From a virus, in IMG/VR virus record IMGVR_UViG_3300030060_006069, positions 1 to 28,607 of that record: DNA of 28,607 bases, one strand, 5' to 3'. Every line of letters begins with the position of its first letter. Position 1 is the first letter of the stretch. Position numbers and translations under genes: made by a program. Positions 1 through 8,420 of the stretch are shown here, piece after piece. Under the pieces are notes generated by a model. That model was not told where the DNA came from, searched no databases, and saw nothing but the letters and a program-made list of their open reading frames with translations.

Positions 1-63
1 CTGTCGACACCGCGACTTTTTTTACTTACGTACAAATTTTTTCAAAAAAAACAGGGAATTGAC
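1..63. other. Left genome end: terminal repeat and terS leader (candidate cos)
   Basis: The first ten bases, CTGTCGACAC, recur at 28597-28606 near the other end of the window. The core TGTCGACA is a perfect 8-bp palindrome, and three CpG occur in the first 16 bases of a genome that otherwise avoids CpG. The small terminase gene starts 54 bases further on, the usual position of cos in lambda-like phages. A filled-in 5' cohesive overhang would give such a repeat. An assembly overlap of a circular molecule is the alternative. The rest of the leader is T- and A-rich and ends in the ribosome binding site GGGAA before ATG 64. Confidence 0.5.
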
Positions 64-705
64 ATGCTAGACAAACAAAAACGTGAGACGTTTTGTGAGG
101 CCATCAGAAAAGGTTGCACATACAAAGCAGCAGCATCTGCTGTTGGTGTATGTGAAAAAACAATTTATAACTGGTTCAGAAAAGGCAGAGAGGCAACACG
201 AAAAAACGATAAATACAAACAATTTTTACAGTGTGTAAAAAGAGCAGAACATGAAAGACAGCAATTTTTGTTGGAGAGAGTTATCAATGCCAGTGAGAAA
301 GATTGGAAGGCAGCAGCTTGGATTTTGGAGAGACGCGATAATTTTCGCAAAGATGCAGTGTTTGATGAGATACCAGAGAGAGAGAATGATGCTGATGATG
401 TACCTGCTACTCATATTGAGTTATTTGAGGCACAGGCCAAAGATTTGAGACTGGCAATGTCACAGGCAATGGCATCACAAAGTTGGCAAGCATATGCAGC
501 ACTACAAAGACAATATCAAAGTGTTGTAGATCAAATCAGAGCCATCAAGGCAGAGCAGGCAGAGACTGATGCACTTGATGCAGCATCTGATGAGCATTTG
601 AGACAAGAGGCAGTTATGGCAATCATATCTTTGCCACCAGTGTTGAGGCAGGAAATAATTGATGAGTTGGCAAGATACAACAATGTACTGCCTTTCAAAA
701 AGTAA
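64..705 (+). CDS. terS: Terminase small subunit
   Basis: 213 aa. The likely role is to recognise the packaging site and load the large subunit onto phage DNA. Residues 10-45 form a helix-turn-helix (GCTYKAAASAVGVCEKTIYNW, minus a residue either side, is the recognisable stretch), as in small terminases. Residues about 80-95 contain WKAAAWILERR, a sequence very typical of this family after the DNA-binding domain. The C-terminal half is helical and Ala/Gln-rich, consistent with oligomerisation. ATG 64 follows GGGAATTGAC, close to the start context used by several genes here. TerL lies about 1 kb downstream, separated by a methyltransferase and a small ORF, an unusual interruption of the terS-terL pair. 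The assignment rests on motif and position. Confidence 0.82.
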   Translation: MLDKQKRETFCEAIRKGCTYKAAASAVGVCEKTIYNWFRKGREATRKNDKYKQFLQCVKRAEHERQQFLLERVINASEKDWKAAAWILERRDNFRKDAVFDEIPERENDADDVPATHIELFEAQAKDLRLAMSQAMASQSWQAYAALQRQYQSVVDQIRAIKAEQAETDALDAASDEHLRQEAVMAIISLPPVLRQEIIDELARYNNVLPFKK

Positions 706-722
706 TACCAGGATAAACTGAC

Positions 723-1463
723 ATGATAACACTGCACAACAAAGACTGTCTCAATGCAATGCAAGATATTGATAACAATAGTATTGATTTGATTTTGTGT
801 GATTTGCCATATGGCACCACAGCATGCAAATGGGACACAGTAATTGATTTTGATTTGCTTTGGCAACAATACAAACGTATCATCAAAGAGAGAGCAGCAA
901 TTGTTTTGTTTGGCTCTCAGCCATTTACATCAAGATTGGTGTGTAGCAATATCAAATGGTTTAGATATGAGTGGATATGGCAAAAAGACAAAGGTGCTAA
1001 TATTGGTGTACTCAAATATCAACCAATGAAATATCATGAGAATATTGTTGTTTTCTCAAAAAAAGCACACAAATATCATCCACAAATGGAGAGGCGTCTT
1101 GAGAAAAACAAGAGAAATAATAAACCTAGAAAGGGGTTTTGTGGTGTGCAAAATCAAGAGATATATATTGAAAAATCAAGAGGCAATTTAGACTATAAAT
1201 ATCCATCATCAATACAAAAATGTAATATGGTTAGACGTGGTATGCATCCAACTCAAAAACCCGTAAAATTGCTTGAGTATTTGATCAATACATACACAGA
1301 TGAAAATGATTTGGTGCTTGATAATTGCATGGGTAGTGGTTCAACTGGAATTGCAGCAATGAACACAAAACGCAATTTTATAGGAATAGAGAAAGACACA
1401 AATATATTTAACATAGCAAAGCAAAGACTTGATGACCATCAACAACAACTCAAACTGTTTTAG
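723..1463 (+). CDS. DNA adenine-type methyltransferase 1 (beta-class order)
   Basis: 246 aa, predicted S-adenosylmethionine-dependent DNA amino-methyltransferase. Motif IV is DLPYG at residues 27-31 (Leu replaces the first Pro of DPPY). The target-recognition region follows, then HPTQKP at 175-180, and the SAM-binding motif I DNCMGSGSTG at 200-209. This order (IV, TRD, I) is that of the beta class, and the D-PY form points to N6-adenine. No restriction endonuclease is adjacent, so protection against host restriction or regulation is more likely than a full R-M system. Its first 13 codons and its C-terminal QLKLF match methyltransferase 2 at 22972, while the middles differ. AGGAT about 10 bases upstream is a plausible ribosome binding site. 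Confidence 0.85.
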   Translation: MITLHNKDCLNAMQDIDNNSIDLILCDLPYGTTACKWDTVIDFDLLWQQYKRIIKERAAIVLFGSQPFTSRLVCSNIKWFRYEWIWQKDKGANIGVLKYQPMKYHENIVVFSKKAHKYHPQMERRLEKNKRNNKPRKGFCGVQNQEIYIEKSRGNLDYKYPSSIQKCNMVRRGMHPTQKPVKLLEYLINTYTDENDLVLDNCMGSGSTGIAAMNTKRNFIGIEKDTNIFNIAKQRLDDHQQQLKLF

Positions 1464-1495
1464 TTTGATATACCTTGCACAAATCAACAAATACT

Positions 1496-1516
1496 TGATT
1501 TGTATGATATATTATA
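1496..1516 (+). repeat. 21-bp element, copy 1 (promoter-like)
   Basis: This 21-bp stretch (TGATTTG followed by TATGATATATTATA) is identical to 27534-27554. Both copies lie 20-50 bases upstream of a small plus-strand ORF with a GGAGATAT ribosome binding site. It contains TATGAT and TATTATA, which resemble a sigma70 -10 box. In this copy the nearest -35-like hexamer (TTGCAC, 1475-1480) is 22 bases from TATGAT, too far for a standard promoter, so a regulatory or phage-specific promoter element is as likely. Confidence 0.5.
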
Positions 1517-1540
1517 AACAAATTTATCTATGGAGATATT

Positions 1541-1735
1541 ATGAGAATTAAAATACCTTGGTGGAATGTCACCAGTATAATCATTGACCAACTCAAAAAA
1601 GCAGTGCAAGATATGCAAGATGCAAAGAAGGATGATGACAAGATCACAAAAGATGAGTGGAAAAATCTGCTCGCTGAGAATATGATTGAGTTGATTCCAC
1701 AGTTGGCAGAGATATTGCACAGTGCAAATAAGTAA
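1541..1735 (+). CDS. Small phage protein, unknown function
   Basis: 64 aa; I do not recognise the family with confidence. GGAGATATT places a strong ribosome binding site before ATG 1541. The protein has a short hydrophobic N-terminal stretch (IPWWNVTSIII), then an amphipathic helix, then DDDKITKDEW, which recalls a degenerate EF-hand-like loop (the first acidic ligand is missing), then another helix. The TerL reading frame starts inside its 3' end, suggesting translational coupling. It is preceded by one copy of the 21-bp promoter-like repeat, so it may head the terL-portal transcript. Confidence 0.6.
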   Translation: MRIKIPWWNVTSIIIDQLKKAVQDMQDAKKDDDKITKDEWKNLLAENMIELIPQLAEILHSANK

Positions 1736-3161
1736 CAAAAGAGACATCTCCTTTGTTAAGAGGATATTGCAGCTTAAACACAGAAGTCAGCAAGATCCTC
1801 TGAGATTCTTTTGTGCAACACCACCACAGGAGGCATATATCAATGATGCATCTCCAGTCAAACTCTTGCTTGGTGGCAATCAAGTTGGCAAGACATTTGC
1901 AACTTGTGCTCTGTTGTTATATCACTGTCTCAATAGACATCCATTGCTCAAGACCGATCCTCCACCAATCGAGGCATGGCTTGTCACACATAGTCATGAG
2001 CAATCAAGAACAATACAAGCAAAGTTATGGAATATGTGCCCAAAAGACGAATTGCATGAGGATGTTGAGTTTGTGCCTGGTAAAGGTTTTAGAGGTTTGG
2101 CACCTGTTGTCAGGTTCAAAAATGGCAGCATCATAAGAATCAAGACAGCAAATCAAGGGCTTGGTTTGGCATCAGCAACAGCAAACATTGTTGCTATAGA
2201 TGAGCCTGTTGATGCTCTGACATTCAATGAGTTGCTTGCACGTACTCTCAGAGGGGGTGCAGGTGGCAAGTCAGGCACATTGGCCATCTCAATGACACCA
2301 GTTGGCAGTGTTGATGTTTCATACATCAGAGATATGATTGAGCAAGATAGAATCTCAGTGCATAGAGCACCTTTGACTGTTGAGGAGACAACACCAAAAG
2401 GCTGCAAACCAATACTCTCACAGCATCAGATTGACACCATTACAGCAAACTATTTGCCAATAGACCGAGAGGCCAGAATAACAGGCTCACTGGATGTCAC
2501 ACCACAGGGCATCATCTTTGATACGTTTGACCCACAAACAATGGTGTCATCACAGCCAGTGCCTGCTGGTGGAGATTACAAATTTGCAGTTGGCATTGAT
2601 CATGGTAGTCAGCCAAACACACAAGTTGCAATACTTTGTTGCATTGATATGAGAGACATACAAGCACCAACAATCTATGTGCTTGATGAGCGTGTTGGTG
2701 GTGCTGCAGCACCTGAGCACCATGCACAGGCAATATTGGAGATGTGCAAAAACAATGGTGTAGATCCAGCAATTTGCACTTGGACTGGAGACAACACACA
2801 TTCAGGCTCAAGAGATAAGAGAGTCAAAAAGATGAGCAATTTGGTGCTGATGAGAGCATTTGAGAGGATTTTACATTTGCCTCCAAAAGGTTTGCCATAC
2901 ACCATCAAGACTGCAATCAAGTACAGGCACAGTGTGTATTTTGGTGCATCAATGTTACATGCAATAATGTCACGAAAACAATTTTATATCAGACCAGAGG
3001 CAAAAAGAACACTGGCAAGCATTATGAATTGGACTATGAAAAGAACACAATCACAAAGGTCACGTGATGAGTATGGCCATTGCATTGATGCCCTCAGGTA
3101 CGCAATTATGCCCGTCATAGACTACAGATATGTACCTCCAACAAGAGTGAGAATAACATGA
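1722..3161 (+). CDS. terL: Terminase large subunit
   Basis: 479 aa, the packaging motor ATPase and headful/cos nuclease. Walker A is GGNQVGKT at residues 51-58, Walker B IVAIDE at 156-161, and the coupling motif SMTPVG lies near 190-195. The C-terminal RNase-H-like nuclease shows acidic residues in GIDHG (D293), WTGDNTHSG (D357) and HCIDALRYA (D456). Length is normal for the family. The start chosen is GTG 1722, overlapping the previous gene by 14 bases; a weak GGCAGAG lies upstream. A TTG at 1767 would remove 15 residues but still keep Walker A. The stop overlaps the portal start (ATGA). Confidence 0.93.
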   Translation: MQISNKRDISFVKRILQLKHRSQQDPLRFFCATPPQEAYINDASPVKLLLGGNQVGKTFATCALLLYHCLNRHPLLKTDPPPIEAWLVTHSHEQSRTIQAKLWNMCPKDELHEDVEFVPGKGFRGLAPVVRFKNGSIIRIKTANQGLGLASATANIVAIDEPVDALTFNELLARTLRGGAGGKSGTLAISMTPVGSVDVSYIRDMIEQDRISVHRAPLTVEETTPKGCKPILSQHQIDTITANYLPIDREARITGSLDVTPQGIIFDTFDPQTMVSSQPVPAGGDYKFAVGIDHGSQPNTQVAILCCIDMRDIQAPTIYVLDERVGGAAAPEHHAQAILEMCKNNGVDPAICTWTGDNTHSGSRDKRVKKMSNLVLMRAFERILHLPPKGLPYTIKTAIKYRHSVYFGASMLHAIMSRKQFYIRPEAKRTLASIMNWTMKRTQSQRSRDEYGHCIDALRYAIMPVIDYRYVPPTRVRIT

Positions 3162-4603
3162 TGATACCACAGAAACCATTAGCACCAACTCAAGCAGATG
3201 AGTCAAGATGGCAACACACTGCTCTGAGGAGACGTATGTTGCAAGGCACTTGGGAACAAGATTTGGAAGATGAATTATACAGACATTTGCCATCTGACAG
3301 ACGTGAGGCATGGGGGCCAAGTGATCTCTCATCAAATGTCTTTGAGCAGGTGACAAGACAGTTGGCAGTGCTGTACACAGAGAAACCAATCATAACAAAT
3401 GCAACTGGAGATATTGAGCCTTTGACTGGTCATGATGGTTATCTCTACAATGCTGGTCTTTGGCCTCTGATGCAACGTATGCAACAGTATACACTTGGAT
3501 TGAGAGAATGTATCATGAGGATTGATGTATCTCCACATGCTCACAACTCTAGTGCATCTTATCCAGGAATACAATACAGAATAGTAACACCTGACTATGT
3601 GATTTGTCATGCATCACCTGACGTGCCTGATGAGCCAACATATTTTGCTGAGATGAGAATCAGGCAAATCAATGATAAACATGTGTATGTATATGATGTT
3701 TTGGATATCAGAGACAAAGCAAATCCAAAGTTTGGCATGTACATTGCAAATCAAGATGGCAGCATTGGTGATGATGTATCAAAAGAGGTTATGGGTCATC
3801 CTGCTCATGAGGGTGCAAACTATCCATATTTTGACAGCAAAGGTGAGCCATTTTTGCCAATCGTTATGTATCATGCAGAGAAAACTGGTTATCTTTGGGA
3901 TACATACGCACAATCACAATTGGTCTATGGCTCATTACAAAGTGCAGTATTCTACTGTTTTTATAGTCATTTATTAAAAGATTGCAGTTGGCCTCAAAAG
4001 TACGCCATAGGCGTGACTTTGCAAGGATTGACACAACTTGATCAAGACAGTGTTGCAAGACGTGCAGGCATCTCCACAGATCCAAGCACAATATTGATGT
4101 TCCAACCAACTGAGGATACTCAGCCAGTTTTGGGACAGTTTGCACCAGGTGCAGATGTTGCATCATTTTTGGAATCGATTGCAAAGTATGAGTATAGAGT
4201 TGCAACAAGTGCAGGAATCTCACCAAGTGAGTTGCAACGCACATCAGGTGACCCGAGATCAGGATATGCTTTGGCTGTCAGTCGTACAGGACAAAGAGAG
4301 GCACAAAAAAAATATGCCTCTGTATTTCGCATGGCTGATGAGCAGTTGATGCAAAAATCTGCAATATTGGCAAATAGGTTTTTGGGTGAGTCTTTGCCTG
4401 AGGATGGTTATAGAGTCAGTTATCAGGCTTTGCCATTGTCACCAGATGAGATAAGAGCACAAAGAGAGGATATCATTCAAAAACTCAATGCTGGTCTTAT
4501 ATCACCAATCACAGCAATGCAAATGATGTATCCTGATCTTGATGAGCAAGGTGCAATCACAATGCTTGATAAGATAAGAAAAGAGAGAGCACAATATATA
4601 TAG
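3158..4603 (+). CDS. Portal protein
   Basis: 481 aa, predicted dodecameric portal at the capsid vertex through which DNA is packaged and to which the tail joins. The evidence is position directly after terL with a 4-base ATGA overlap, length typical of portals, and a portal-like arrangement: an N-terminal alpha/beta region, a long helical segment with SAGISPSELQR (about residues 353-363) followed by a serine/glycine stretch and RTGQREAQKKYAS, and a helical C-terminal crown (SPDEIRAQREDIIQKL). No protease or minor-head domain is fused. A second ATG one codon later (3161) is possible. Confidence 0.85.
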   Translation: MMIPQKPLAPTQADESRWQHTALRRRMLQGTWEQDLEDELYRHLPSDRREAWGPSDLSSNVFEQVTRQLAVLYTEKPIITNATGDIEPLTGHDGYLYNAGLWPLMQRMQQYTLGLRECIMRIDVSPHAHNSSASYPGIQYRIVTPDYVICHASPDVPDEPTYFAEMRIRQINDKHVYVYDVLDIRDKANPKFGMYIANQDGSIGDDVSKEVMGHPAHEGANYPYFDSKGEPFLPIVMYHAEKTGYLWDTYAQSQLVYGSLQSAVFYCFYSHLLKDCSWPQKYAIGVTLQGLTQLDQDSVARRAGISTDPSTILMFQPTEDTQPVLGQFAPGADVASFLESIAKYEYRVATSAGISPSELQRTSGDPRSGYALAVSRTGQREAQKKYASVFRMADEQLMQKSAILANRFLGESLPEDGYRVSYQALPLSPDEIRAQREDIIQKLNAGLISPITAMQMMYPDLDEQGAITMLDKIRKERAQYI

Positions 4604-4700
4604 TTTATTATACAAATCTTTGATATTGGAGATTGATGCATCATTTTGCATTTGAAATATACAATATAATACTTTAACTACAACAAAAGGATATACCGAC
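4604..4700 (+). promoter_or_regulatory. Leader upstream of the head-assembly genes
   Basis: This 97-base gap contains a perfect 10-bp palindrome TGATGCATCA (4634-4643) followed by TATAAT at 4665-4670, which matches the sigma70 -10 consensus. The best -35 match with acceptable spacing is poor (ATTTTG, 4643-4648). AAAGGATATACCGACATG then forms the start site of the scaffold gene. I read it as a possible promoter with an operator-like palindrome where the -35 box would be. This is tentative. Confidence 0.35.
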
Positions 4701-5384
4701 ATGAAAACAATTACTGGTGATGATGGTGAAACCTATGTCTTGAAAACAGACATGGAGACTGTTATCAAAGAGAGAATATCAAAAGTCAGTGCAAGAGCAC
4801 AACAAGCAGAGGAGAAATTGCGCACATTGCAAACAGATTTGGATGCAGCCAAACAGAGTGCAGGCACATCAGATGTGTTGGCACAACAGTTGGATGAGTA
4901 CAGAGAGCAGCTGCAACAAGCAAACAACAGATTTGACAGATACAAAGCCATCTCCAAACATGGCCTTGTTGATGATGATATGATTGAGGCAATTGAATGG
5001 ACATATGAAAAATCACAAAGCAAACTATCAAACAAAGAGAGAGTGCCATTGACTGATTGGCTTGAGTCTGCTGTTGCAAATCCAGACTCAGCACCAACAG
5101 TGTTGAGACCACATTTGATGCAGTTGCAACAACAACAACCTGATGCACCAACAGAACAGCCAACAACAGAGCAAGCAGAGGCAGCACCAACAAAGCAAGC
5201 ACCTGATTGGCAAAGACAAGCAAGTCAATTATTGGCAGGGCCAAAACCACCAAATGTCAATGCTGGTGCAATGCCTCCACAGGAATCACCTGACATTATC
5301 TCAAGAGGCCTCAGTGATAGTGACTTTTATCAAAATAATCGAGATGCCATCATGAAACAATGGCGTTCAAAGTATGGAGGATGA
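4701..5384 (+). CDS. Capsid scaffolding protein (predicted)
   Basis: 227 aa. Predicted internal scaffold that guides capsid assembly and then leaves the head. Residues about 20-80 form a charged coiled coil (ISKVSARAQQAEEKLRTL and following). A Gln/Pro/Ala-rich, probably disordered linker covers about 140-190, and a basic C-terminus (YQNNRDAIMKQWRSKYGG) could bind the capsid protein. Its position after the portal and before the major capsid protein fits a scaffold. No protease active site is visible here or in neighbours, so maturation may not use a phage protease. A 517-base run (4823-5339) inside this gene contains no CpG at all. Confidence 0.65.
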   Translation: MKTITGDDGETYVLKTDMETVIKERISKVSARAQQAEEKLRTLQTDLDAAKQSAGTSDVLAQQLDEYREQLQQANNRFDRYKAISKHGLVDDDMIEAIEWTYEKSQSKLSNKERVPLTDWLESAVANPDSAPTVLRPHLMQLQQQQPDAPTEQPTTEQAEAAPTKQAPDWQRQASQLLAGPKPPNVNAGAMPPQESPDIISRGLSDSDFYQNNRDAIMKQWRSKYGG

Positions 5385-5386
5385 TC

Positions 5387-5698
5387 ATGCCTTTAGATGT
5401 AACAGACCAAAAAACATTTCCACATTATGAAGTTATCACAGTCTCAACCAATGCCACAGAGATCATTTTGCCATCTCAATGCAATATGGTGCAAATAGGG
5501 TGTCCACAAAAACAATTGTTTGTTGGCCAAAATGGTTGCACAGATGGTCAAACGATACCAGAGGACAAAAGATTTTTTGTACCAGCAAACAATGCTTATG
5601 AGGCCCCGATTGGTAGAGGTCAATCAAGAGCCAAATCAATATTTGTGGCATCATCAGAAGGCAATGCAACAGTGTATGTTGCATTGATTGAGAAGTAG
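5387..5698 (+). CDS. Small head-region protein, beta-rich (decoration-like)
   Basis: 103 aa. I chose ATG 5387 because GGAGG (5376-5380) lies at ideal distance; ATG 5360 and 5381 in the same frame have no or too-close ribosome binding sites. The sequence alternates hydrophobic and polar residues (TEIILPSQCNMVQIG, VYVALIEK), suggesting a small beta-sandwich. Position between scaffold and capsid protein suggests a capsid decoration or stabilising protein. It resembles in layout the 110-aa protein at 10381, which may be a related fold. The function is inferred from position only. Confidence 0.6.
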   Translation: MPLDVTDQKTFPHYEVITVSTNATEIILPSQCNMVQIGCPQKQLFVGQNGCTDGQTIPEDKRFFVPANNAYEAPIGRGQSRAKSIFVASSEGNATVYVALIEK

Positions 5699-5742
5699 AC
5701 ATGGGATTTATTTATAACAATATAAGCACTGGAGGATCTACA

Positions 5743-5955
5743 ATGAAATATGCAGATCTCAATAGTCAAGTTGATGGCTCAAATGTTGTTTTTTCAGTAC
5801 CTGAGACCTATGAATCAGGTAAACTCTTTGTGTGGTTTAATGGTGTCATGCAGACACGTGGTGATACCTACACAGAAACAACATCTACAACATTTACTCT
5901 AACATTCACACCTGTTGCAGGTGAAAATGTCATTATTCTTTACTCACCTACATAA
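5743..5955 (+). CDS. Small beta-domain structural protein
   Basis: 70 aa from ATG 5743, selected because GGAGGATCTACA directly precedes it. An in-frame ATG at 5701 would add 14 residues but has only a weak site. The pattern LFVWFNGVMQ...GDTYTE...FTLTFTPVAGENVIILYSP is that of small phage fibre-end or adaptor domains. The last ~60 residues of the next protein (to 7792) show the same layout (NG, then a short acidic turn, then GDDVLITYM). The pair may assemble together on the capsid surface. Confidence 0.6.
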   Translation: MKYADLNSQVDGSNVVFSVPETYESGKLFVWFNGVMQTRGDTYTETTSTTFTLTFTPVAGENVIILYSPT

Positions 5956-5980
5956 CATAATATAACATAGGAGAATTATT

Positions 5981-7792
5981 ATGAGCGTACAAATTCGAGG
6001 AGGTCAGATACAAAATGCCTCTATTTCTTCAACCCAACTTGCCAATGATAGTGTTGGTCAATCTCAAATTGCAGACAATGCAGTTGGATCAGACCAAATT
6101 GCATCCAGTGCAATTACCTCTGCCAAACTTGCTGCTGGTGTCATCAACTCATCATCATTGCTTGGCAATAGTGTTGTCACTGCTGCAAAAGTAGATTTGA
6201 CTGGCACTTGGAATTTTGGATCAGCAACATTGCAAGCAGCAAACCCAACAAATGCATCTGATGTTGCTATCAAGAGTTATGTTGATGGTTTGGTTGGTGC
6301 AGGTGTATTTTGGAAAGAGCCAGCACGTGTTGCATCAACTGCAAATATCAATTTATCCAATCCTGGTGGCACATCTTTTGATGGCATTACATTATCAGGT
6401 GGAGACAGAATACTTGTCAAGAATCAAACAACAGCATCTGAGAATGGTGTATATGATTTCAATGGTGCAGCCTCTGCAATGACAAGATCAGCAGATGCCA
6501 ACAGTGCTGATGAGTTAAACGGTCTTGCTATCTTTATCAAAGAAGGTTCTGACAATGCTGATCAAGGATATTATCAAAGTGCTGAGATATCATCACTAGG
6601 CTCTGACTCAGTGACATTTGTGCAGTTTACTGGACTTGGGCAAATTACTGCTGGTAATGGATTGACCAAAACAGGCAATCGTTTGGATATTGCAACAGGT
6701 GTTGGTATCAACATAAGCAGTGATGCTGTTGTTTTTCGTGCTGGTGCAGGTCTTGATTTTGCAGGCAATGATGTTGATATACAAGTTGATGATTCATCTC
6801 TTGAGATAAATGGATCAGGAAATTTGCAAGTTAAAGCAAATGGAATTACAACCAGCATGATTGGTACAAATCAAGTCACAGGCAACGAGATTGCAGCATT
6901 GGCTGTTGCAACTGCCAACTTGGCTGATTCTAGTGTTTCTACTGTCAAATTAGGTGGCTCAGTTGTCACTGAGGCAAAACTTGCAAGTCTCAGCGTTTCT
7001 GAGGCAAAAATACAATCAAGTGCAATTACTGCAAGCAAAATTGCAGCTGCTGTTGCTGGTGATGGTCTCTCACATGACTCATCAACTGGCTTGGCGGTTA
7101 ATGTTGATGATTCTACCATTGAGACCAACTCTGATGCATTGCGATTGAAAGATTTAGGTATCACATCAAGCAAGTTGCAAAACAACTCAGTCATCACCAG
7201 CAAAATTGCTGATGCAAATATCACTGAGGCAAAACTATCATCATCTGTTGCTGGCAATGGTTTGCTTGGTGGTGCTGGCTCTGCTCTCTCTGTCAACACA
7301 GGGCCTGGTATTCAGATTGATGCTGATGCTGTGAAATTCAGACCAGGTGCAGGTCTTGATTTCAATGTGAATGATGTTGATATCAAAGTTGATGATTCAT
7401 CTATTGAGATTGATCCTGGTGGAAACAATTTGAGAGTTAAGGCTCTTGGGATTGGTACAGGCAAAGTGCAAGACAGTTGTATTACATCAGCCAAATTGGC
7501 AGATGACAGTGTCACTGCAAGCAAAGTTGGATTTTTGGCATACCAAGAATTATCAACAATCTCAGGAGGATCAACTCTACACATTGATCTTGCAAGACAA
7601 GTTGATGCAGCATTTGCAAATGGTATCATGGCATACAAAAATGGTTTGGCTATGCTCAATCAAACAGCACTTGGTGGCTCTGCATCCAATAATGATGATT
7701 TCACATTGTCAGTTGTTGGAGGTGTGACACGTCTGAGTTTTGGTGCAGCATTGACAGATGGAGATGATGTTTTAATCACTTACATGACATAA
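5981..7792 (+). CDS. Repeat-rich fibre protein in the head module (possible head fibre)
   Basis: 603 aa. The N-terminus carries short repeats of the type SxxIxxxAVGSDQIASSAITSAKLA, which are characteristic of trimeric phage fibres. Three larger internal modules start near residues 225, 360 and 425 (GNGLTKTG, GDGLSHDS, GNGLLGGA); the first and third share a DAVxFRxGAGLDF block followed by an NDVDIxVDDSS block, also at DNA level. The C-terminus ends in a small beta domain (GDDVLITYMT). Sequence type says fibre, but the location between scaffold and major capsid protein says head, so a capsid-attached fibre is plausible. A tail fibre displaced into the head module is the alternative. RBS TAGGAGAATTATT. 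Confidence 0.7.
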   Translation: MSVQIRGGQIQNASISSTQLANDSVGQSQIADNAVGSDQIASSAITSAKLAAGVINSSSLLGNSVVTAAKVDLTGTWNFGSATLQAANPTNASDVAIKSYVDGLVGAGVFWKEPARVASTANINLSNPGGTSFDGITLSGGDRILVKNQTTASENGVYDFNGAASAMTRSADANSADELNGLAIFIKEGSDNADQGYYQSAEISSLGSDSVTFVQFTGLGQITAGNGLTKTGNRLDIATGVGINISSDAVVFRAGAGLDFAGNDVDIQVDDSSLEINGSGNLQVKANGITTSMIGTNQVTGNEIAALAVATANLADSSVSTVKLGGSVVTEAKLASLSVSEAKIQSSAITASKIAAAVAGDGLSHDSSTGLAVNVDDSTIETNSDALRLKDLGITSSKLQNNSVITSKIADANITEAKLSSSVAGNGLLGGAGSALSVNTGPGIQIDADAVKFRPGAGLDFNVNDVDIKVDDSSIEIDPGGNNLRVKALGIGTGKVQDSCITSAKLADDSVTASKVGFLAYQELSTISGGSTLHIDLARQVDAAFANGIMAYKNGLAMLNQTALGGSASNNDDFTLSVVGGVTRLSFGAALTDGDDVLITYMT

Positions 7793-7825
7793 TCAGTCAA
7801 ATGTATTTGACCAGATAGGACAAAC

Positions 7826-7855
7826 AAAAGCCATCTCTTTGCAGATGGCTTTTTT
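7826..7855 (+). terminator. Rho-independent terminator
   Basis: AAAAGCCATCT (7826-7836) pairs with AGATGGCTTTT (7843-7853) around a six-base loop, followed by a T run. The 11-bp perfect stem shortly after the fibre gene stop is a convincing terminator for the plus-strand head transcript. Confidence 0.85.
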
Positions 7856-7905
7856 CATCTACAATATTTTTGAGATGGCCAAAAACAAACACATCAAAAA
7901 CATCC

Positions 7906-7938
7906 AAAAAAATGCTTGGCTCATAAGAGCATTTTTTT
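7906..7938. terminator. Bidirectional terminator between converging genes
   Basis: AAAAAAATGCT (7906-7916) pairs with AGCATTTTTTT (7928-7938). Each strand has a stem followed by a T run, so it can end transcription from both sides. It touches the stop codon of the minus-strand gene at 7938. Confidence 0.75.
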
Positions 7939-8240
7939 TATTGCTCATCATCTGTGATTGGTTTGCCAATCCAAGTCTCAGCATTTACATCATCAGTGAT
8001 AATCTCAAAGGCTGCATCATCTCCAACTGCTTTGAGCATCTCATTCCAAGTCTCCTCAATTATTTTTTTGTAATCAGCAGATGTGATTTGGTGATTCATG
8101 GCAAAACAGGTTGCAACAAATATGCACATTCTTGTAATACATTCAGGATCAACACCTGACTCTTCAAGTGTATATGATAATCTCAACAGATGCTTTGCTT
8201 GCTCAATATCCTGCTCAGAAAACTCTTTTTTATTGCTCAT
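7938..8240 (-). CDS. Reversed small helical protein, unknown function (moron-like)
   Basis: 100 aa on the minus strand. The start at 8240 (MSNKKEFSEQ) is chosen because GAGG lies at good distance on that strand; an upstream in-frame start at 8255 has none. The protein is soluble, helical and acidic at its C-terminus, without a motif I recognise. It sits reversed in the middle of the head genes, with its own leader on one side and a bidirectional terminator on the other, the arrangement of independently expressed cargo genes in phages. Base composition matches the rest of the genome, so transfer is not recent or came from a similar phage. Confidence 0.7.
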   Translation of the reverse strand: MSNKKEFSEQDIEQAKHLLRLSYTLEESGVDPECITRMCIFVATCFAMNHQITSADYKKIIEETWNEMLKAVGDDAAFEIITDDVNAETWIGKPITDDEQ

Positions 8241-8420
8241 GATACAAAACCTCAAATAATATGATATAAAGACTTATAGCATACTTTTTGCTTATACATT
8301 TTGTGTGTCAACACTTATTTTGTTTATGGTCGCACCAGTCAACAGCAGAGAAAACAAAAAAAAGATGATACAAACGATAAACATATATATAAACTTTTTT
8401 ATCTTTAGAGGATAATCACA
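8241..8420. promoter_or_regulatory. Divergent regulatory region before the capsid gene
   Basis: 180 bases, very A/T-rich, without an ORF. It must hold the promoter of the reversed gene on one side and probably one for the capsid gene on the other. CAACACTTAT at 8309-8318 resembles CAATACTTAT upstream of the early operon (21824-21833) and AAACACTTAT upstream of 10381 (10317-10326). The capsid leader ends in AGAGGATAATCACA before ATG 8421. No unambiguous -35/-10 pair could be fixed by eye. Confidence 0.4.

Noticed and set aside
4591-4640. Terminator after the portal gene
   Set aside because: The palindrome TGATGCATCA has no loop or T run of the right type. It looks more like an operator-type site.
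5701-5742. Upstream ATG start of the 70-aa beta protein
   Set aside because: It has only a weak site, while ATG 5743 follows GGAGGATC. The longer form remains possible but is second choice.
7912-8159. Plus-strand ORF within 7839-8159
   Set aside because: It is antisense to the reversed gene, crosses a terminator hairpin and has no ribosome binding site.
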